This document shows, piece by piece, positions 16,226 to 25,500 of a stretch of DNA of 57,392 bases (positions within the stretch are counted from its first letter, which is position 1; the number at the start of each line of letters is the position of its first letter). This stretch comes from Microbacterium proteolyticum (GTDB lineage: Bacteria; Actinomycetota; Actinomycetes; Actinomycetales; Microbacteriaceae). The stretch covers positions 1 through 57,392 of the forward strand of contig NZ_JACHXY010000004.1 of assembly GCF_014192415.1 (NCBI RefSeq), given 5' to 3'. The translations under genes were made by a program, and so were the position numbers. Under the pieces are notes generated by a model, which was not told the origin of the DNA, made no database searches, and saw nothing but the letters and a program-made list of their open reading frames with translations.

Positions 16226-17272
16226 ATGCACGTCAACGCCTACGCGGCGTCGTCCGCGACCTCACCCCTCGAGCCCACGACCATCGAGCGCCGTGACGTC
16301 GGCCCCACAGACGTCCTCATCGACATCGCCTACGCCGGCATCTGTCACTCCGACATCCACACCATCCGCGGCGAGTGGGGTGACGTGCCTTACCCCCTGA
16401 CTGTCGGCCACGAGATCGTCGGCACGGTCGCCGAGGTCGGCGCAGACGTCACGAGCCACAAGGTCGGCGACCGCGTCGGCGTCGGGTGCATGGTCAACTC
16501 GTGCCGCGAGTGCGACAACTGCCTGGCCGGTGAGGAGCAGTACTGCGAGAAGGGCAACATCGGCACCTACGCCAGCACCGATGTCGACGGCACGATCACC
16601 CAGGGCGGCTACAGCGAGAAGATCGTCGTCGACGAGCACTTCGTCCTTCGCGTCCCCGAATCGATCCCCTATGAGAAGGCCGCCCCGCTGCTGTGCGCCG
16701 GGATCACGACGTACTCGCCGTTGAACCACTGGAACGCCGGCCCCGGCAAGAAGGTCGCGGTCGTCGGTCTCGGTGGCCTCGGACATATGGCCGTCAAGAT
16801 CGCCCACGCCATGGGCGCCGAGGTCACCGTGCTCTCACAGACGCTCGGCAAGAAGGACGACGGCCTGAAGATGGGCGCCGACCACTACTACGCCACGAAG
16901 GACGAAGAGACCTTCAAGACGCTCAAGAACACCTTCGACCTGATCGTCAACACCGTGAGCGCCCCGCTCGAGCTGAAGCAATACCTCGGACTCCTCACGC
17001 TCAACGGCACGATGGTCAACGTCGGCGCGCCGCCGGAGCCCCTGCCCATCCAGGTCTTCACGCTGTTCACCAACCGCCGTTCGTTCGCCGGTTCGTCGAT
17101 CGGCGGCATCCGCGAGACCCAGGAGATGCTCGACTTCTGCGCCGATCACGGCATCGCCCCCGAGACCGAGCTCATTTCGGCCGACCAGATCAACGAGGCC
17201 TACGAGCGCGTTCTCAAGAGCGACGTGCGCTACCGCTTCGTCATCGACGCGAAGACCTTCGCTCCCGCGTGA
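16226..17272 (+). CDS. Zinc-dependent NAD(P)-alcohol dehydrogenase (YahK/CAD type)
   Basis: A 348-residue medium-chain dehydrogenase that interconverts alcohols and aldehydes. Catalytic zinc ligands are Cys40 (AGICHSDIH), His62-Glu63 (GHE) and Cys158; the structural zinc is held by Cys93, Cys96, Cys99 and Cys107. The nucleotide-binding loop is [10 protein letters not shown] at about 181-190. The pattern fits the cinnamyl-alcohol-dehydrogenase-like aldehyde reductases with broad substrate range. AGGAG precedes the ATG. It is a single-gene unit with its own terminator and does not obviously belong to the sugar locus. Confidence 0.93.
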   Translation: MHVNAYAASSATSPLEPTTIERRDVGPTDVLIDIAYAGICHSDIHTIRGEWGDVPYPLTVGHEIVGTVAEVGADVTSHKVGDRVGVGCMVNSCRECDNCLAGEEQYCEKGNIGTYASTDVDGTITQGGYSEKIVVDEHFVLRVPESIPYEKAAPLLCAGITTYSPLNHWNAGPGKKVAVVGLGGLGHMAVKIAHAMGAEVTVLSQTLGKKDDGLKMGADHYYATKDEETFKTLKNTFDLIVNTVSAPLELKQYLGLLTLNGTMVNVGAPPEPLPIQVFTLFTNRRSFAGSSIGGIRETQEMLDFCADHGIAPETELISADQINEAYERVLKSDVRYRFVIDAKTFAPA

Positions 17273-17301
17273 TCCCGGCTCCCTGAGCCTGCTGCGTGCC
17301 A

Positions 17302-17333
17302 CGGCCCCGACGCTCACCCGAGCGTCGGGGCCG
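17302..17333 (+). terminator. Terminator of the alcohol dehydrogenase gene
   Basis: A perfect 14-bp stem (17302-17315 with 17320-17333) capped by the four-base loop ACCC, 30 bases after the stop codon. Confidence 0.85.
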
Positions 17334-17401
17334 CGGCGTTCCCCGCCTCCTCCGCGCCTCTTCCCCGCCCCCTCCGCGCCGAGTGCCGCGCAGGTGTCGC
17401 C

Positions 17402-17466
17402 GAGAAACGGCATCCGCGGGGAGAAACGCTCTGTCGCGACGTTTCTGTCAGCGGATGCCGTTTCTC
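17402..17466. repeat. Intergenic palindromic repeat, copy A (GAGAAACG type)
   Basis: The outer arms GAGAAACGGCATCCGC (17402-17417) and its exact complement (17451-17466) enclose a smaller AGAAACG/CGTTTCT hairpin. A related copy lies at 17575-17639. The 17273-17737 gap holds no gene; it contains this pair, a tandem array and two terminators. Confidence 0.8.
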
Positions 17467-17470
17467 AGAG

Positions 17471-17570
17471 CTGGCGCCGGTCGCGTGCCGCGCTGGCGCC
17501 TGTCGCCCGTGCTGCGCTGGCGCCTGTCGCGCGTGCTGCGCTGGCGCCTGGCGCGCGCGCTGCGCTGGTG
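17471..17570. repeat. Tandem array of 22-24-base CTGGCGCC units
   Basis: Units starting CTGGCGCC begin at 17471, 17493, 17517 and 17541, with a partial one at 17565; most are 24 bases and share CTGTCGCGCGTGCTGCG-like sequence. The array lies exactly between the two palindromic copies A and B. Two looser units follow copy B (17644, 17668). Confidence 0.75.
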
Positions 17571-17574
17571 TCGC

Positions 17575-17639
17575 GAGAAACGCGATCGGCGGGGAGAAAC
17601 GCCTTGTCGCGACGTTTCTTTCAGCGGATGCCGTTTCTC
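17575..17639. repeat. Intergenic palindromic repeat, copy B
   Basis: This is the same size and design as copy A. The right arm GCGGATGCCGTTTCTC (17624-17639) is identical to that of copy A, while the left arm (17575-17590) has three changes, so copy B is the less perfect hairpin. Confidence 0.8.
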
Positions 17640-17692
17640 GGAGCTGGCGCCGGTCGCGCGTCGCGGGCTGGCGCCCGGCGCCCGCACGCGGA

Positions 17693-17722
17693 AGCGGCGC
17701 CGCCCGGAAGGGCGACGCCGCT
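17693..17722 (-). terminator. Terminator of the phosphoglucomutase gene
   Basis: A 13-bp stem with one mismatch (17693-17705 with 17710-17722) and loop GGAA, 15 bases beyond the pgm stop codon on the minus strand. Confidence 0.75.
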
Positions 17723-17737
17723 GAAACGTACCGGAAG

Positions 17738-19384
17738 TCAGGCCTGGCCGAGGGCGGCCGAGACGACCGCGCGCGCCTCTTCCTGCACATCGCGCAGGTG
17801 CTCCTCGCCGCGCAGCGACTCGGCGTACAGCTTGTACACGTCCTCGGTGCCCGAGGGGCGGGCGGCGAACCACGCGGACTCGGTCTGCACCTTCAGGCCG
17901 CCGATCGCCGCGCCGTTGCCCGGCGCGTGCGACAGCTTCGCCGTGATGGTCTCGCCCGCGAGCTCGGTGGCCGAGACGGCATCCGGAGACAGCTTCGACA
18001 GCGCCGACTTCTGCGCGGGCGAGGCCGCCGCGTCGACGCGCTGGTAGGCCGAGGCGCCGAACTCCGCCTCGAGCTCGGCGTAGCGCTGCGAGGGCGTCTT
18101 GCCGGTGACGGCGAGGATCTCGGCCGCGAGCAGACAGAGCAGGATGCCGTCCTTGTCGGTGGTCCAGACGGTGCCGTCCTTGCGCAGGAACGACGCGCCG
18201 GCCGATTCCTCGCCGCCGAACGCGACCGAGCCGTCGAGGAGCCCCGGGACGAACCACTTGAAGCCGACCGGGACCTCGAGCAATGTCTTGCCGAGCGAGG
18301 CGGCGACGCGGTCGATGATCATCGACGACACGAGGGTCTTGCCGATCGCGGCGTCTGTCGGCCATCCCTCGCGGTGCGAGAACAGGTAGTCGATCGCGAC
18401 GGCGAGGTAGTGGTTGGGGTTCATCAGCCCCGCGTCGGGGGTGACGATGCCGTGGCGGTCGGCGTCGGCGTCGTTGCCGGTGAGGATGTCGTACTCGTCG
18501 CGCGCGGCGACCAGCGAGGCCATCGCCGAGGGCGAGGAGGGATCCATGCGGATCTTCTCGTCCCAGTCGAGGGTCATGAACTTCCACGTCGGATCGACCT
18601 CGGGGTTCACGACGGTCAGGTCGAGACCGTAGACCTCGGCGATGAGCGCCCAGTACTCCACCGACGCACCGCCCAGCGGGTCGGCGCCGATGCGCACGCC
18701 GGCGTTCTTGATGGCATCCACGTCGATGATGGTCGCCAGGTCGCGCACATACGCGTCGCGGAAGTCGTACTGGCCGAGGCTCTCGAGGTCGATCTCCGTC
18801 TGCGGCGTGCGGTTCACGCCCGCGAGGCCGGCGGCGATGAGCTCGTTCGCGCGGTCGGCGATCCAGCCGGTCGCGTCGGTGTCGGCGGGTCCACCGTGCG
18901 GCGGGTTGTACTTGAAGCCGCCGTCGCGCGGCGGGTTGTGCGAGGGGGTCACGACGATGCCGTCGGCGCGGCCGGCGTCGTCGAGCGATCGGCCCTTGTT
19001 GTACGTCAGGATCGCGTGGCTGAGGGCCGGCGTCGGCACCCAGGCGTCACGGGAGTCGACGCGCACGTCGACGCCGTTCGCGACCAGCACCTCGACGGCG
19101 CTGCGCTCCGCGGGCAGGGACAGACCGTGGGTGTCGCGACCGAGGAAGAGGGGGCCGGTGATTCCCTGCGCGGCGCGGTAGTCGACGATGGCCTGCGTCG
19201 TGGCGAGGATGTGGTCCTCGTTGAAGCTGGTGCTCAGCGACGAACCACGGTGACCGCTGGTACCGAAGGCGACGCGCTGCTCGGGTACCGCGGCATCCGG
19301 TTTGCGGTCGTAGTACGCCGAGATCAACTCGTCGATGTCGATGAGATCGGATGCCTCTGCGGGCTGCCCTGCGCGACTGCTCAT
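17738..19384 (-). CDS. pgm: Phosphoglucomutase (alpha-D-glucose specific)
   Basis: A 548-residue cytoplasmic enzyme interconverting glucose 1-phosphate and glucose 6-phosphate, linking glycolysis with sugar-nucleotide and glycogen synthesis. Signatures are [10 protein letters not shown] near the N-terminus, the phosphoserine loop VVTPSHNPP with Ser148, and the Mg-binding [10 protein letters not shown]. Length and order match bacterial Pgm of the E. coli type. It ends in [14 protein letters not shown]. The start ATG has no clear Shine-Dalgarno sequence. It stands alone, divergent from a lipocalin-like gene; the intervening region holds a hexamer repeat. Confidence 0.96.
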   Translation of the reverse strand: MSSRAGQPAEASDLIDIDELISAYYDRKPDAAVPEQRVAFGTSGHRGSSLSTSFNEDHILATTQAIVDYRAAQGITGPLFLGRDTHGLSLPAERSAVEVLVANGVDVRVDSRDAWVPTPALSHAILTYNKGRSLDDAGRADGIVVTPSHNPPRDGGFKYNPPHGGPADTDATGWIADRANELIAAGLAGVNRTPQTEIDLESLGQYDFRDAYVRDLATIIDVDAIKNAGVRIGADPLGGASVEYWALIAEVYGLDLTVVNPEVDPTWKFMTLDWDEKIRMDPSSPSAMASLVAARDEYDILTGNDADADRHGIVTPDAGLMNPNHYLAVAIDYLFSHREGWPTDAAIGKTLVSSMIIDRVAASLGKTLLEVPVGFKWFVPGLLDGSVAFGGEESAGASFLRKDGTVWTTDKDGILLCLLAAEILAVTGKTPSQRYAELEAEFGASAYQRVDAAASPAQKSALSKLSPDAVSATELAGETITAKLSHAPGNGAAIGGLKVQTESAWFAARPSGTEDVYKLYAESLRGEEHLRDVQEEARAVVSAALGQA

Positions 19385-19453
19385 GCGCCCAGTCTGCCCG
19401 CTGCATACGACATGCGCATCCGCCGCGTCGCATTCTGGGGTAATCCGTTGCCC

Positions 19454-19537
19454 GGAGGCGGAGGCGGAGGCGGAGGCGGAGGCGGAGGCGGGGACGGAGA
19501 CGGAGGCGGGGACGGAGACGGCGACGGCGACGGCGAT
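19454..19537. repeat. Hexanucleotide repeat (GGAGGC-type, 14 units)
   Basis: Fourteen consecutive six-base units: six identical GGAGGC, then GGGGAC, GGAGAC, GGAGGC, GGGGAC, GGAGAC, two GGCGAC and GGCGAT. It lies in the 227-base divergent gap between pgm and the next gene. Read as protein it gives only Gly/Asp or Ser/Pro runs, so it is not coding. The unit number could vary by slippage. Confidence 0.85.
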
Positions 19538-19599
19538 GGCGCGGGCCGGGTCGGCGGGCGCCGCACGAGAAAGCCACCCCGCGCGACACCCGCCGTCAC

Positions 19600-19605
19600 T
19601 ACACT
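19600..19605 (+). promoter_or_regulatory. -10 box of a leaderless gene (TACACT)
   Basis: TACACT is followed by exactly six bases and the ATG at 19612. There is no Shine-Dalgarno sequence, so transcription should begin at or next to the start codon. Confidence 0.65.
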
Positions 19606-19611
19606 CCGACC

Positions 19612-21021
19612 ATGAGACGTGCGTCGTGGGGGACCCGCCTGGTCGGGATCGGACTTGTCGTGGCGGCGATCGCGGCGATCGTGAAGAAGAAGCCCAGCGC
19701 CGTGACCGCGCCGTCGGTCCCTGTTCCGGACAACCCGCTGTGGAGGGGGACGACCAAACCGGCTCCGGTCCCCGAGCGGGACGTCGTGCTGAGCCTGCCG
19801 AAGGACATGTACCGGCATGCCGGTGCGCCGACCGAGTGGTGGTGGCACATCGGGACCCTCCGTGCCGGCGACCGCGTGTTCGGTTTCGACATCAATGCTG
19901 CGTCCTTCGACGGCCAGCACTTCGGGATGTCGCAGATCTCGCTCAGCGACGTGCAGGGAGGTCGCCACTACGAGCGCACGCAGGTCTACGGACCCAAGCC
20001 GTTCGGGGTGTTCGATGTCGACACCTGGGCAGAGGGCGACCCGTCGAAGCAGTGGTACGCACGGCTCGGCGATCCGGAATGGCTCGTCGGCGGGTTCAGC
20101 GTCACCGACACGGGCTCCGGCTACACCGAGGCGCCGTCCGTCCACTTCGAGGGCGATGGCACCGGGGCCTCCGCCATCGCCATCCTCGACGACGTGGGCG
20201 GAGTGACGCAGATCATTCTGCTCAAACCGGGTTCGGGATACACGACGACACCGACCGTGACGCTCGTCGGCGGCGGCGGCTCGGGAGCGACCGCCGTTGC
20301 CGTGCGCCATTCCGTCATGATGACGGCACCGCAGGCGGACCCCACCCGGGACATCTCGGTGGCGGCCGTCCTTCAAGATGCCAAGACGCTGGACGAGGTC
20401 GAGTTCGACCTCACGCTGTCGCAGCAGGGACGACCGATGTTCGTCTTCGGAACGGGCGTGGAACCGAGCGCGAAGCGCCAGAGCCTGCAGAAGGACAACT
20501 ACTACTTCTCGCTCACGCGGTTGAAGGCGTCCGGCACCGTCCGATTCGGGGGCGAGACCTTCACGGTGACCGGCACGACCTGGATGGACCACGAGTACGG
20601 ATTCTTCGGCGGCAACTCGGCGGACACCCGGGTGCGGTGGCTTCTGCAGGACATCCAGCTCGACAACGGCTACACCCTGTCGACCGCTGGAATGATCGGC
20701 GAGGGATACAAACCCGAGATCGACGTCTCGGTCGATGCCTTCGCGACGATTCAGGAACCCGATGGCGACATCTACTACGTCGCCAGCACGATCACCCCGG
20801 TCGGCGAACTGTGGACGAGCCCCTCGACGGGCAACAGCTACGCGCAACAGTTCCGTGTGGAGATCCCGTCGTTCGACGCCGACATCCTGGTGTCGACGCG
20901 ACTTCAGGATCAGGAGTTCTCCGCCAGCGGCGCCCCGATCTACGAGGGCACCGCCGAACCGACGGGCACCTTCCTCGGCGCGCGCGTCTCGGGAGACGCG
21001 TGGATCGAGCAGGCGTTCTAG
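19612..21021 (+). CDS. Lipocalin-like (CrtC/AttH-type) protein with internal insertion
   Basis: A 469-residue protein with an N-terminal hydrophobic segment (residues about 8-24, a signal anchor). EWWWHIGTL at 75-83 and the later [11 protein letters not shown] at 324-334 match the paired lipocalin domains of the CrtC/AttH family, some of which are carotenoid hydratases and others secreted proteins of unknown role. Between them, residues about 163-235 carry two copies of a TGSGYT...P-V...G-G-GA repeat seen in tail-fibre-like and surface beta-structures, which is unusual inside this fold. No carotenoid genes are near, so a hydratase role is not supported. The start is leaderless (TACACT, six bases, ATG). 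Confidence 0.75.
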   Translation: MRRASWGTRLVGIGLVVAAIAAIVKKKPSAVTAPSVPVPDNPLWRGTTKPAPVPERDVVLSLPKDMYRHAGAPTEWWWHIGTLRAGDRVFGFDINAASFDGQHFGMSQISLSDVQGGRHYERTQVYGPKPFGVFDVDTWAEGDPSKQWYARLGDPEWLVGGFSVTDTGSGYTEAPSVHFEGDGTGASAIAILDDVGGVTQIILLKPGSGYTTTPTVTLVGGGGSGATAVAVRHSVMMTAPQADPTRDISVAAVLQDAKTLDEVEFDLTLSQQGRPMFVFGTGVEPSAKRQSLQKDNYYFSLTRLKASGTVRFGGETFTVTGTTWMDHEYGFFGGNSADTRVRWLLQDIQLDNGYTLSTAGMIGEGYKPEIDVSVDAFATIQEPDGDIYYVASTITPVGELWTSPSTGNSYAQQFRVEIPSFDADILVSTRLQDQEFSASGAPIYEGTAEPTGTFLGARVSGDAWIEQAF

Positions 21022-21072
21022 GCGCTCCGCCGACATCGCCGGGCAGGCGGCGGCGTCACGGTCCCGGCGCAC

Positions 21073-21078
21073 TAGGCT
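21073..21078 (+). promoter_or_regulatory. -10 box of a leaderless pheA (TAGGCT)
   Basis: TAGGCT is followed by six bases and the GTG at 21085. No ribosome-binding site is present in the short gap after the preceding gene. Confidence 0.6.
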
Positions 21079-21084
21079 GAGCCG

Positions 21085-22047
21085 GTGCTGCCCGACACGG
21101 AACACTCGCCCACCCGCCGTACCTACAGTTATCTGGGGCCGGCGGGAACCTTCACCGAGGCCGCTCTCGCCCAGGTGCCCGAGGCCCGAGACCAGATCTG
21201 GCGGCCCGTGCGAAACGTCGGCGAGGCGCTCGCCGACGTCGTCGAGGGGCGGTCGGATGCCGCGATGATCGCGATCGAGAACTCCGTCGACGGCGGCGTC
21301 TCGACGGCGCAGGACGCCTTGGCCACGGTTCCGGGTCTGCGCATCGTCGGCGAGTATCTCGTGCCGGTGAACTTCGTGCTGGTGGGCCGCCCCGGCGCCG
21401 CTCTGCAGGACGTGTCGCTGATCGCCGCGCACCCCGTCGCCTACGGGCAGTGTCTCGGCTGGCTGAGCGAGAACGTCCCGGCCCACGCTCATCTGCCCGC
21501 CGAGAGCAACGTCGCCAGCGCCCTGGGCGTGCTCGACGGCACGAGCGCTGCGGATGCCGCGATCGCCGCCCCCGGCATCGTCGCCCATCACGACCTCACC
21601 GTCCTGGCCGAGAACATCGGCGACAACCCCAACGCGGTGACGCGCTTCGTGCTCGTCAGCCGTACGGTCGCGCCCGCGCCCCCGACCGGGGCCGACAAGA
21701 CCTCGCTCATCGTCGAACTGCCCGAAGACCACCCGGGCGCCCTGCTGGAGCTGCTCGAGCAGTTCGCCACCCGCGGCATCAACCTGAGCCTGCTGGCATC
21801 CCGCCCCATCGGTGACGCCCTCGGCCGGTACCGCTTCGTCATCGACGCCGATGGTCACGTGCTCGACGAGCGCATGGCCGACGCGCTGCTGGGCCTTCGC
21901 CGCTTCAGCCCGAAGGTGATCTTCCTCGGCTCCTACGCCCGCGCCGACCGCGCGATCGTGCGCTACCCGCAGCGCTACAGCGACGACGTGTTCGTCGAGG
22001 CGCGCGACTGGCTCCGCGGCCTGCTGAGCGGCGAGCCCGAGGCCTGA
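21085..22047 (+). CDS. pheA: Prephenate dehydratase
   Basis: A 320-residue cytoplasmic enzyme that converts prephenate to phenylpyruvate in phenylalanine synthesis. The catalytic domain opens with YSYLGPAGTFTEAAL and contains the conserved T-R-F motif at Thr186-Phe188 (NAVTRFVLVSR). An ACT regulatory domain follows from about residue 205 (SLIVELPEDHPGALLELLEQ), where phenylalanine usually binds; the common ESRP motif reads ASRP here. There is no chorismate mutase domain, as expected for the monofunctional actinobacterial type. It starts with GTG and looks leaderless. It probably stands alone. Confidence 0.95.
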   Translation: MLPDTEHSPTRRTYSYLGPAGTFTEAALAQVPEARDQIWRPVRNVGEALADVVEGRSDAAMIAIENSVDGGVSTAQDALATVPGLRIVGEYLVPVNFVLVGRPGAALQDVSLIAAHPVAYGQCLGWLSENVPAHAHLPAESNVASALGVLDGTSAADAAIAAPGIVAHHDLTVLAENIGDNPNAVTRFVLVSRTVAPAPPTGADKTSLIVELPEDHPGALLELLEQFATRGINLSLLASRPIGDALGRYRFVIDADGHVLDERMADALLGLRRFSPKVIFLGSYARADRAIVRYPQRYSDDVFVEARDWLRGLLSGEPEA

Positions 22048-22171
22048 ACCGCGCGGAGGTCGACCGGACGAGCGACGAGCCGGAGGCTGACCGCGCGGGC
22101 GCGTCGACCGGCGCCGGGCCCGACCCGGTTCCGCCCGCGGTCGCCGGGCGATCCCCGGCGGACCGAGCGCG

Positions 22172-23221
22172 TCAGGCGGCGACGGCCGCCTGTGCCGCGA
22201 TGAGCTCGAGCGTCTGCACCCGACCCTCCGACCCCTCGCCGTCGTACGCCCCTGCCACCGGCGACACCATGATCTCGTCGACGCCGTGCTGCGCCGCGAA
22301 GGCGGCCAGCTGCCCCTGCACGTCCGCGCCGGAGCCCACGAACCACTTCTGCCGTGTGGAGGCCATGATCGACTCGGCCATCGCGTCGAACGGGTCGGCC
22401 TGTGCCTGCTCGACCGTCTCGAGCGGCACGAGCGGACGATTCGTGCGCAGCCGCGCCATCATGCGCAGCTGCGGCAGCGCGCGTTCCTCGGCCTCCTCGG
22501 CGGTGGGCGCGGCGACGACGTTGGCGGTGACGAACGTACGCGGCCCCTCTCCCGACTCGTTCGGCACGAACTGATCGCGGTACAGCCGCAGCGCGTGGTC
22601 GAGCCCTTCGCCGGAGAAGTGGTTCGCGAAGACGTACGGCAGCCCGAAGCCGGCGGCGAGCTGCGCCGAGTAATCGCTGGAACCGAGAAGCCAGACCTGC
22701 GGCATGCCGGTAGCCGCGGGCGTCGCCCGCACCTGGTACTCGGTGCCGGAGGTGAAGCGAACCGTCGCACCCTCCGGCGAGGTGAGCGCCATGATGTCGG
22801 TGACGTGGTCAGGGAAGCGCGAGACGTCGCTGGTGGTGCCCGAACGGTTGAGCAGCTGCGTGATGACGGGATCGCTGCCGGGCGCGCGGCCGATGCCGAG
22901 GTCGATGCGCCCGGGCGCGAGGGCCTCGAGGGCGGCGAACTGCTCTGCGACGATCAGCGGCGAGTGGTTCGGCAGCATGACGCCTCCCGACCCCACACGG
23001 ATGCGGTTCGTGCGCGCGGCGGCCGCGGCGATGAGGACCGGGGGAGAGGTGGATGCCACGGCGGGCATGTTGTGGTGCTCGGCGAACCAGTAGCGGCGGT
23101 ATCCGAGCCGGTCGGCGCGCTCGACGAGGTCGAGAGCTGCGCTCACCGCCTGCGCGCTGGTCTGCCCGTGGCGCACGGGCACGAGGTCGAGAACGGAGAG
23201 GGTGGGGATCGCGTCGTTCAC
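22172..23221 (-). CDS. LLM class flavin-dependent oxidoreductase
   Basis: A 349-residue luciferase-like monooxygenase of the MsnO8/YhbW group, with LSVLDLVPVRHGQ at the start, YWFAEHHNMPAVASTSP, and the FMN/F420-site features IRVGSGGVMLPNHSPLIVAE and DLGIGRAPG. It should act in the cytoplasm with reduced flavin; the substrate is unknown. A GTG at 23221 was chosen because homology begins there. The longer frame to 23323 adds a poorly conserved, Arg-rich stretch. No convincing Shine-Dalgarno sequence or -10 is seen. The 124-base gap to pheA holds nothing recognised. Confidence 0.88.
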   Translation of the reverse strand: MNDAIPTLSVLDLVPVRHGQTSAQAVSAALDLVERADRLGYRRYWFAEHHNMPAVASTSPPVLIAAAAARTNRIRVGSGGVMLPNHSPLIVAEQFAALEALAPGRIDLGIGRAPGSDPVITQLLNRSGTTSDVSRFPDHVTDIMALTSPEGATVRFTSGTEYQVRATPAATGMPQVWLLGSSDYSAQLAAGFGLPYVFANHFSGEGLDHALRLYRDQFVPNESGEGPRTFVTANVVAAPTAEEAEERALPQLRMMARLRTNRPLVPLETVEQAQADPFDAMAESIMASTRQKWFVGSGADVQGQLAAFAAQHGVDEIMVSPVAGAYDGEGSEGRVQTLELIAAQAAVAA

Positions 23222-23464
23222 GTCGTCGGCAACGCCGGGGCAGCGGGCGGTATTCCGAGTGATCCTCGCCTCCCACCCGCCCAGGCATGGCGAACGGCTC
23301 GCCCCCCGCTGGGGCGTACGCACGATGCGATCCCGGGGTCACCTCGATGAGCGGGAGACGCCCAGGCTTCTCCCAGGAAAAAACCGTGACGAACCGCGCC
23401 GTGCTCGCGTCTTACCTATGACATCGCGGGACACACGGTCCCGGTACGACGGAAGGAAGCGAAC

Positions 23465-23890
23465 ATGGCTGAGAACACCACCACCGCCACCCCCACCACC
23501 GCCACGAAGGACGGCGGCTCGACCGTCATCGTCGACGCCGTCGTTGCAAAGGTCGCCGGTATCGCCGCGGCCGAGGTTCCCGGCGTCCACGCCCTCGGTG
23601 GCGGCGCTGCCCGCGTGATCGGCAACATCCGTCAGGCTGTGGGTGCGAAGGACCACGCGCAGGGCGTGAGCGTCGAGGTCGGCGAGACCGAGGTCGCCGC
23701 CGACATCTCGATCCAGGTCGACTACCCCGAGCAGCTCCAGCGCGTGGCGTCGAACGTGCGCGCGGCCGTGCACCAGGCCATCACCGAGCTCGTGGGCATG
23801 AAGGTCGCCGAGATCAACGTGACCGTGGTCGATGTCTTCATCCCGGGCGAAGACGACGACGACGCGGTCGAAGAGAACCGCGTCAACTGA
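23465..23890 (+). CDS. Asp23/Gls24 family envelope stress protein
   Basis: A 141-residue protein of the Asp23/Gls24 family. After a Thr-rich N-terminus, VIVDAVVAKVAGIAAAEVPGV and VEVGETEVAADISIQVDYPE match the conserved core, and VGMKVAEINVTVVDVFIPGED the end. Family members associate with the membrane and respond to envelope or alkaline stress. GGAAG lies shortly before the ATG. Actinobacterial copies often sit with a second Asp23 gene and a small membrane protein; here it stands alone with its own terminator. Confidence 0.92.
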   Translation: MAENTTTATPTTATKDGGSTVIVDAVVAKVAGIAAAEVPGVHALGGGAARVIGNIRQAVGAKDHAQGVSVEVGETEVAADISIQVDYPEQLQRVASNVRAAVHQAITELVGMKVAEINVTVVDVFIPGEDDDDAVEENRVN

Positions 23891-23903
23891 CATCCGTTCC
23901 GCG

Positions 23904-23931
23904 AGGGGCGTCACCGCGAGGTGGCGCCCCT
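23904..23931 (+). terminator. Terminator of the Asp23 gene
   Basis: A 12-bp stem with one G-U pair (23904-23915 with 23920-23931), a stable GCGA loop and a following TT. Confidence 0.85.
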
Positions 23932-24032
23932 TTCGCGTGTCCGGATGCCCGGACGCGCGCCCGGCACCCCGATCCCCCCCCCCGGTGCGACGCCCCGTCC
24001 GGCGCGCCCGCTGCGGCGTACGGGTGGGGACG

Positions 24033-25403
24033 TCAGCCGCCGTGACGCACCTGCGCGTAGGCGTCGAGCGCGCGCTTGCGCGTCTCGCCGAGGTCGACCA
24101 TCGGCTCCGGCGGGTTCTCGCCGAGGTACTCGGGTGCCCACTCGCGCACGTACCGATCGTGAGAGTCGAACTTCTTGCGCTGCGTCTCCGGGTTGAACAC
24201 GCGGAAGTACGGGGCGGCGTCCGCGCCGGACCCCGCGACCCACTGCCAGTTGAACGGGTTGCTCGCGGCATCCGCATCCACCAGGCAATCCCAGAACCAC
24301 TGCTCGCCGTGGCGCCAGTCGATGAGCAGGTTCTTGATCAGGAAAGATGCCGTGACCATGCGCACCCGGTTGTGCATGACCCCGGTGTGCCAGAGCTGGC
24401 GCATCCCGGCATCCACCACGGCCACACCGGTCTTGCCCTGCTGCCAGGTCTCGAGGTGCGCACGGTTGACCTTCGGCCACGGAAACGCGTCGAAGTTCCG
24501 TCGCCAGTTCACGGTCGCGATGTCGGGCGAGTGATAGGTCACGTGCCACGCGAACTCCCGCCAGACGAGCTCGGAGAGGAACCCGCCCGCGCTCTTCGCG
24601 TGCTCGCCCGAACCGCGGTGCTCGATGGTGTCGTGCCAGACCTGGTACGGGCTGAGCTCGCCCCATCGCAACCGCGGGGAGAGGTTCGAGGTCGCGCCGC
24701 CGGCGAATTCGTCACGGTACGTCGAGTAGTCGCCGAGATCCTCGTCGAGGAACTCCTTCAGGCGTGCTTTGGCCGCGGGTTCACCCGGCTCCCACGTCTC
24801 GCGCAGGCCTCCGGCCCAGTCGGGCTTCGTCGGCAGCAGGTCCCACGCGCCGAGGTCATCGCCGTCGACGCGACCGTCGAAACCGGGGACCTTTCGCGCC
24901 TCCGGCATCGGCGGACGCGGCGCGGGATGCTTCTGCACCGCACGGGCGAAGGGGCTGTAGACCCCGTACGGCTTGTCGGCCTGCGTCCGCACGGTCCAGG
25001 GCTCGTAGAGCAGGTTGGCGGCGAAGGACGCGACCGTCACGCCGTCGTTCCGCAGCTTCTCCTTGATGCCCGCGTCGATCTCGCGCTCGACCCCGCCGTA
25101 ACGCCGGTTCCAGAACACGGCGCCGGCATGGACCTCGGCGGCCACGGCCGGCACCACCTCCGCCGCCTTGCCTCGCCGCAGCACGAGCGTCGAGCCCCGT
25201 TCCTCGAGGCGTTCGGCGAGGGATGCCAGAGACCCGTGCAACCACCACCGCGCTGCCCCGCCGATGAGGCGGACGCCGTCGGACTCCTCGTCGAGCACGT
25301 ACAGCGCGACGATCGGTTCATCGCGGTCCAGCGCTGCGCGCAGGGCCGGGTTGTCGGTGAGGCGGAGGTCGTCGCGGAACCACACGAGGGAGGGCGATGG
25401 CAT
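24033..25403 (-). CDS. phrB: Deoxyribodipyrimidine photolyase (cryptochrome/photolyase family)
   Basis: A 456-residue flavoprotein that repairs UV-induced pyrimidine dimers using light. The N-terminal antenna domain begins LVWFRDDLRLTDNPAL. The FAD-binding domain shows LSPRLRWGELSPYQVW, KTGVAVVDAGMRQLWHTGVM, HNRVRMVTASFLIKNLLIDW and the substrate-side FNWQWVAGSGADAAPYFR. These fit class I CPD photolyases rather than signalling cryptochromes. It is probably leaderless: TAGCGT (25415 down to 25410) is six bases before the ATG. A C-rich region of about 100 bases separates it from the Asp23 terminator. Confidence 0.94.
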   Translation of the reverse strand: MPSPSLVWFRDDLRLTDNPALRAALDRDEPIVALYVLDEESDGVRLIGGAARWWLHGSLASLAERLEERGSTLVLRRGKAAEVVPAVAAEVHAGAVFWNRRYGGVEREIDAGIKEKLRNDGVTVASFAANLLYEPWTVRTQADKPYGVYSPFARAVQKHPAPRPPMPEARKVPGFDGRVDGDDLGAWDLLPTKPDWAGGLRETWEPGEPAAKARLKEFLDEDLGDYSTYRDEFAGGATSNLSPRLRWGELSPYQVWHDTIEHRGSGEHAKSAGGFLSELVWREFAWHVTYHSPDIATVNWRRNFDAFPWPKVNRAHLETWQQGKTGVAVVDAGMRQLWHTGVMHNRVRMVTASFLIKNLLIDWRHGEQWFWDCLVDADAASNPFNWQWVAGSGADAAPYFRVFNPETQRKKFDSHDRYVREWAPEYLGENPPEPMVDLGETRKRALDAYAQVRHGG

Positions 25404-25409
25404 CCTTCG

Positions 25410-25415
25410 ACGCTA
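25410..25415 (-). promoter_or_regulatory. -10 box of a leaderless photolyase gene (TAGCGT)
   Basis: On the minus strand TAGCGT is followed by CGAAGG and the ATG at 25403. The six-base gap is the same as at the other predicted leaderless starts in this window. Confidence 0.6.
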
Positions 25416-25500
25416 TCCACCGCGGCATCCGCGTCCTCAGGCTTGACACGGCCCACGTCGCCACGTCGCCGTACCGCCCGCGCGGATCGTGTGATCTCGC

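Noticed and set aside
12523..16236. A 1237-codon open frame antisense to the GH30 gene
   Set aside because: GC-rich codon bias leaves the opposite frame open. The translation is rich in Arg, His, Gly and Asp with no domain, while the GH30 frame has clear motifs.
17402..17639. An insertion sequence or MITE with target duplication
   Set aside because: Palindromes are clear, but no transposase and no flanking target duplication could be seen, so it is reported only as a repeat.
17798..19615. A 605-codon plus-strand frame over pgm and the hexamer repeat
   Set aside because: It is antisense to a well-recognised pgm and ends in a polyglycine run made by the repeat; no domain is visible.
19612..21021. 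Carotenoid 1,2-hydratase as the function of the lipocalin-like protein
   Set aside because: The family resemblance is real, but no carotenoid genes are near and the inserted repeats are foreign to characterised hydratases.
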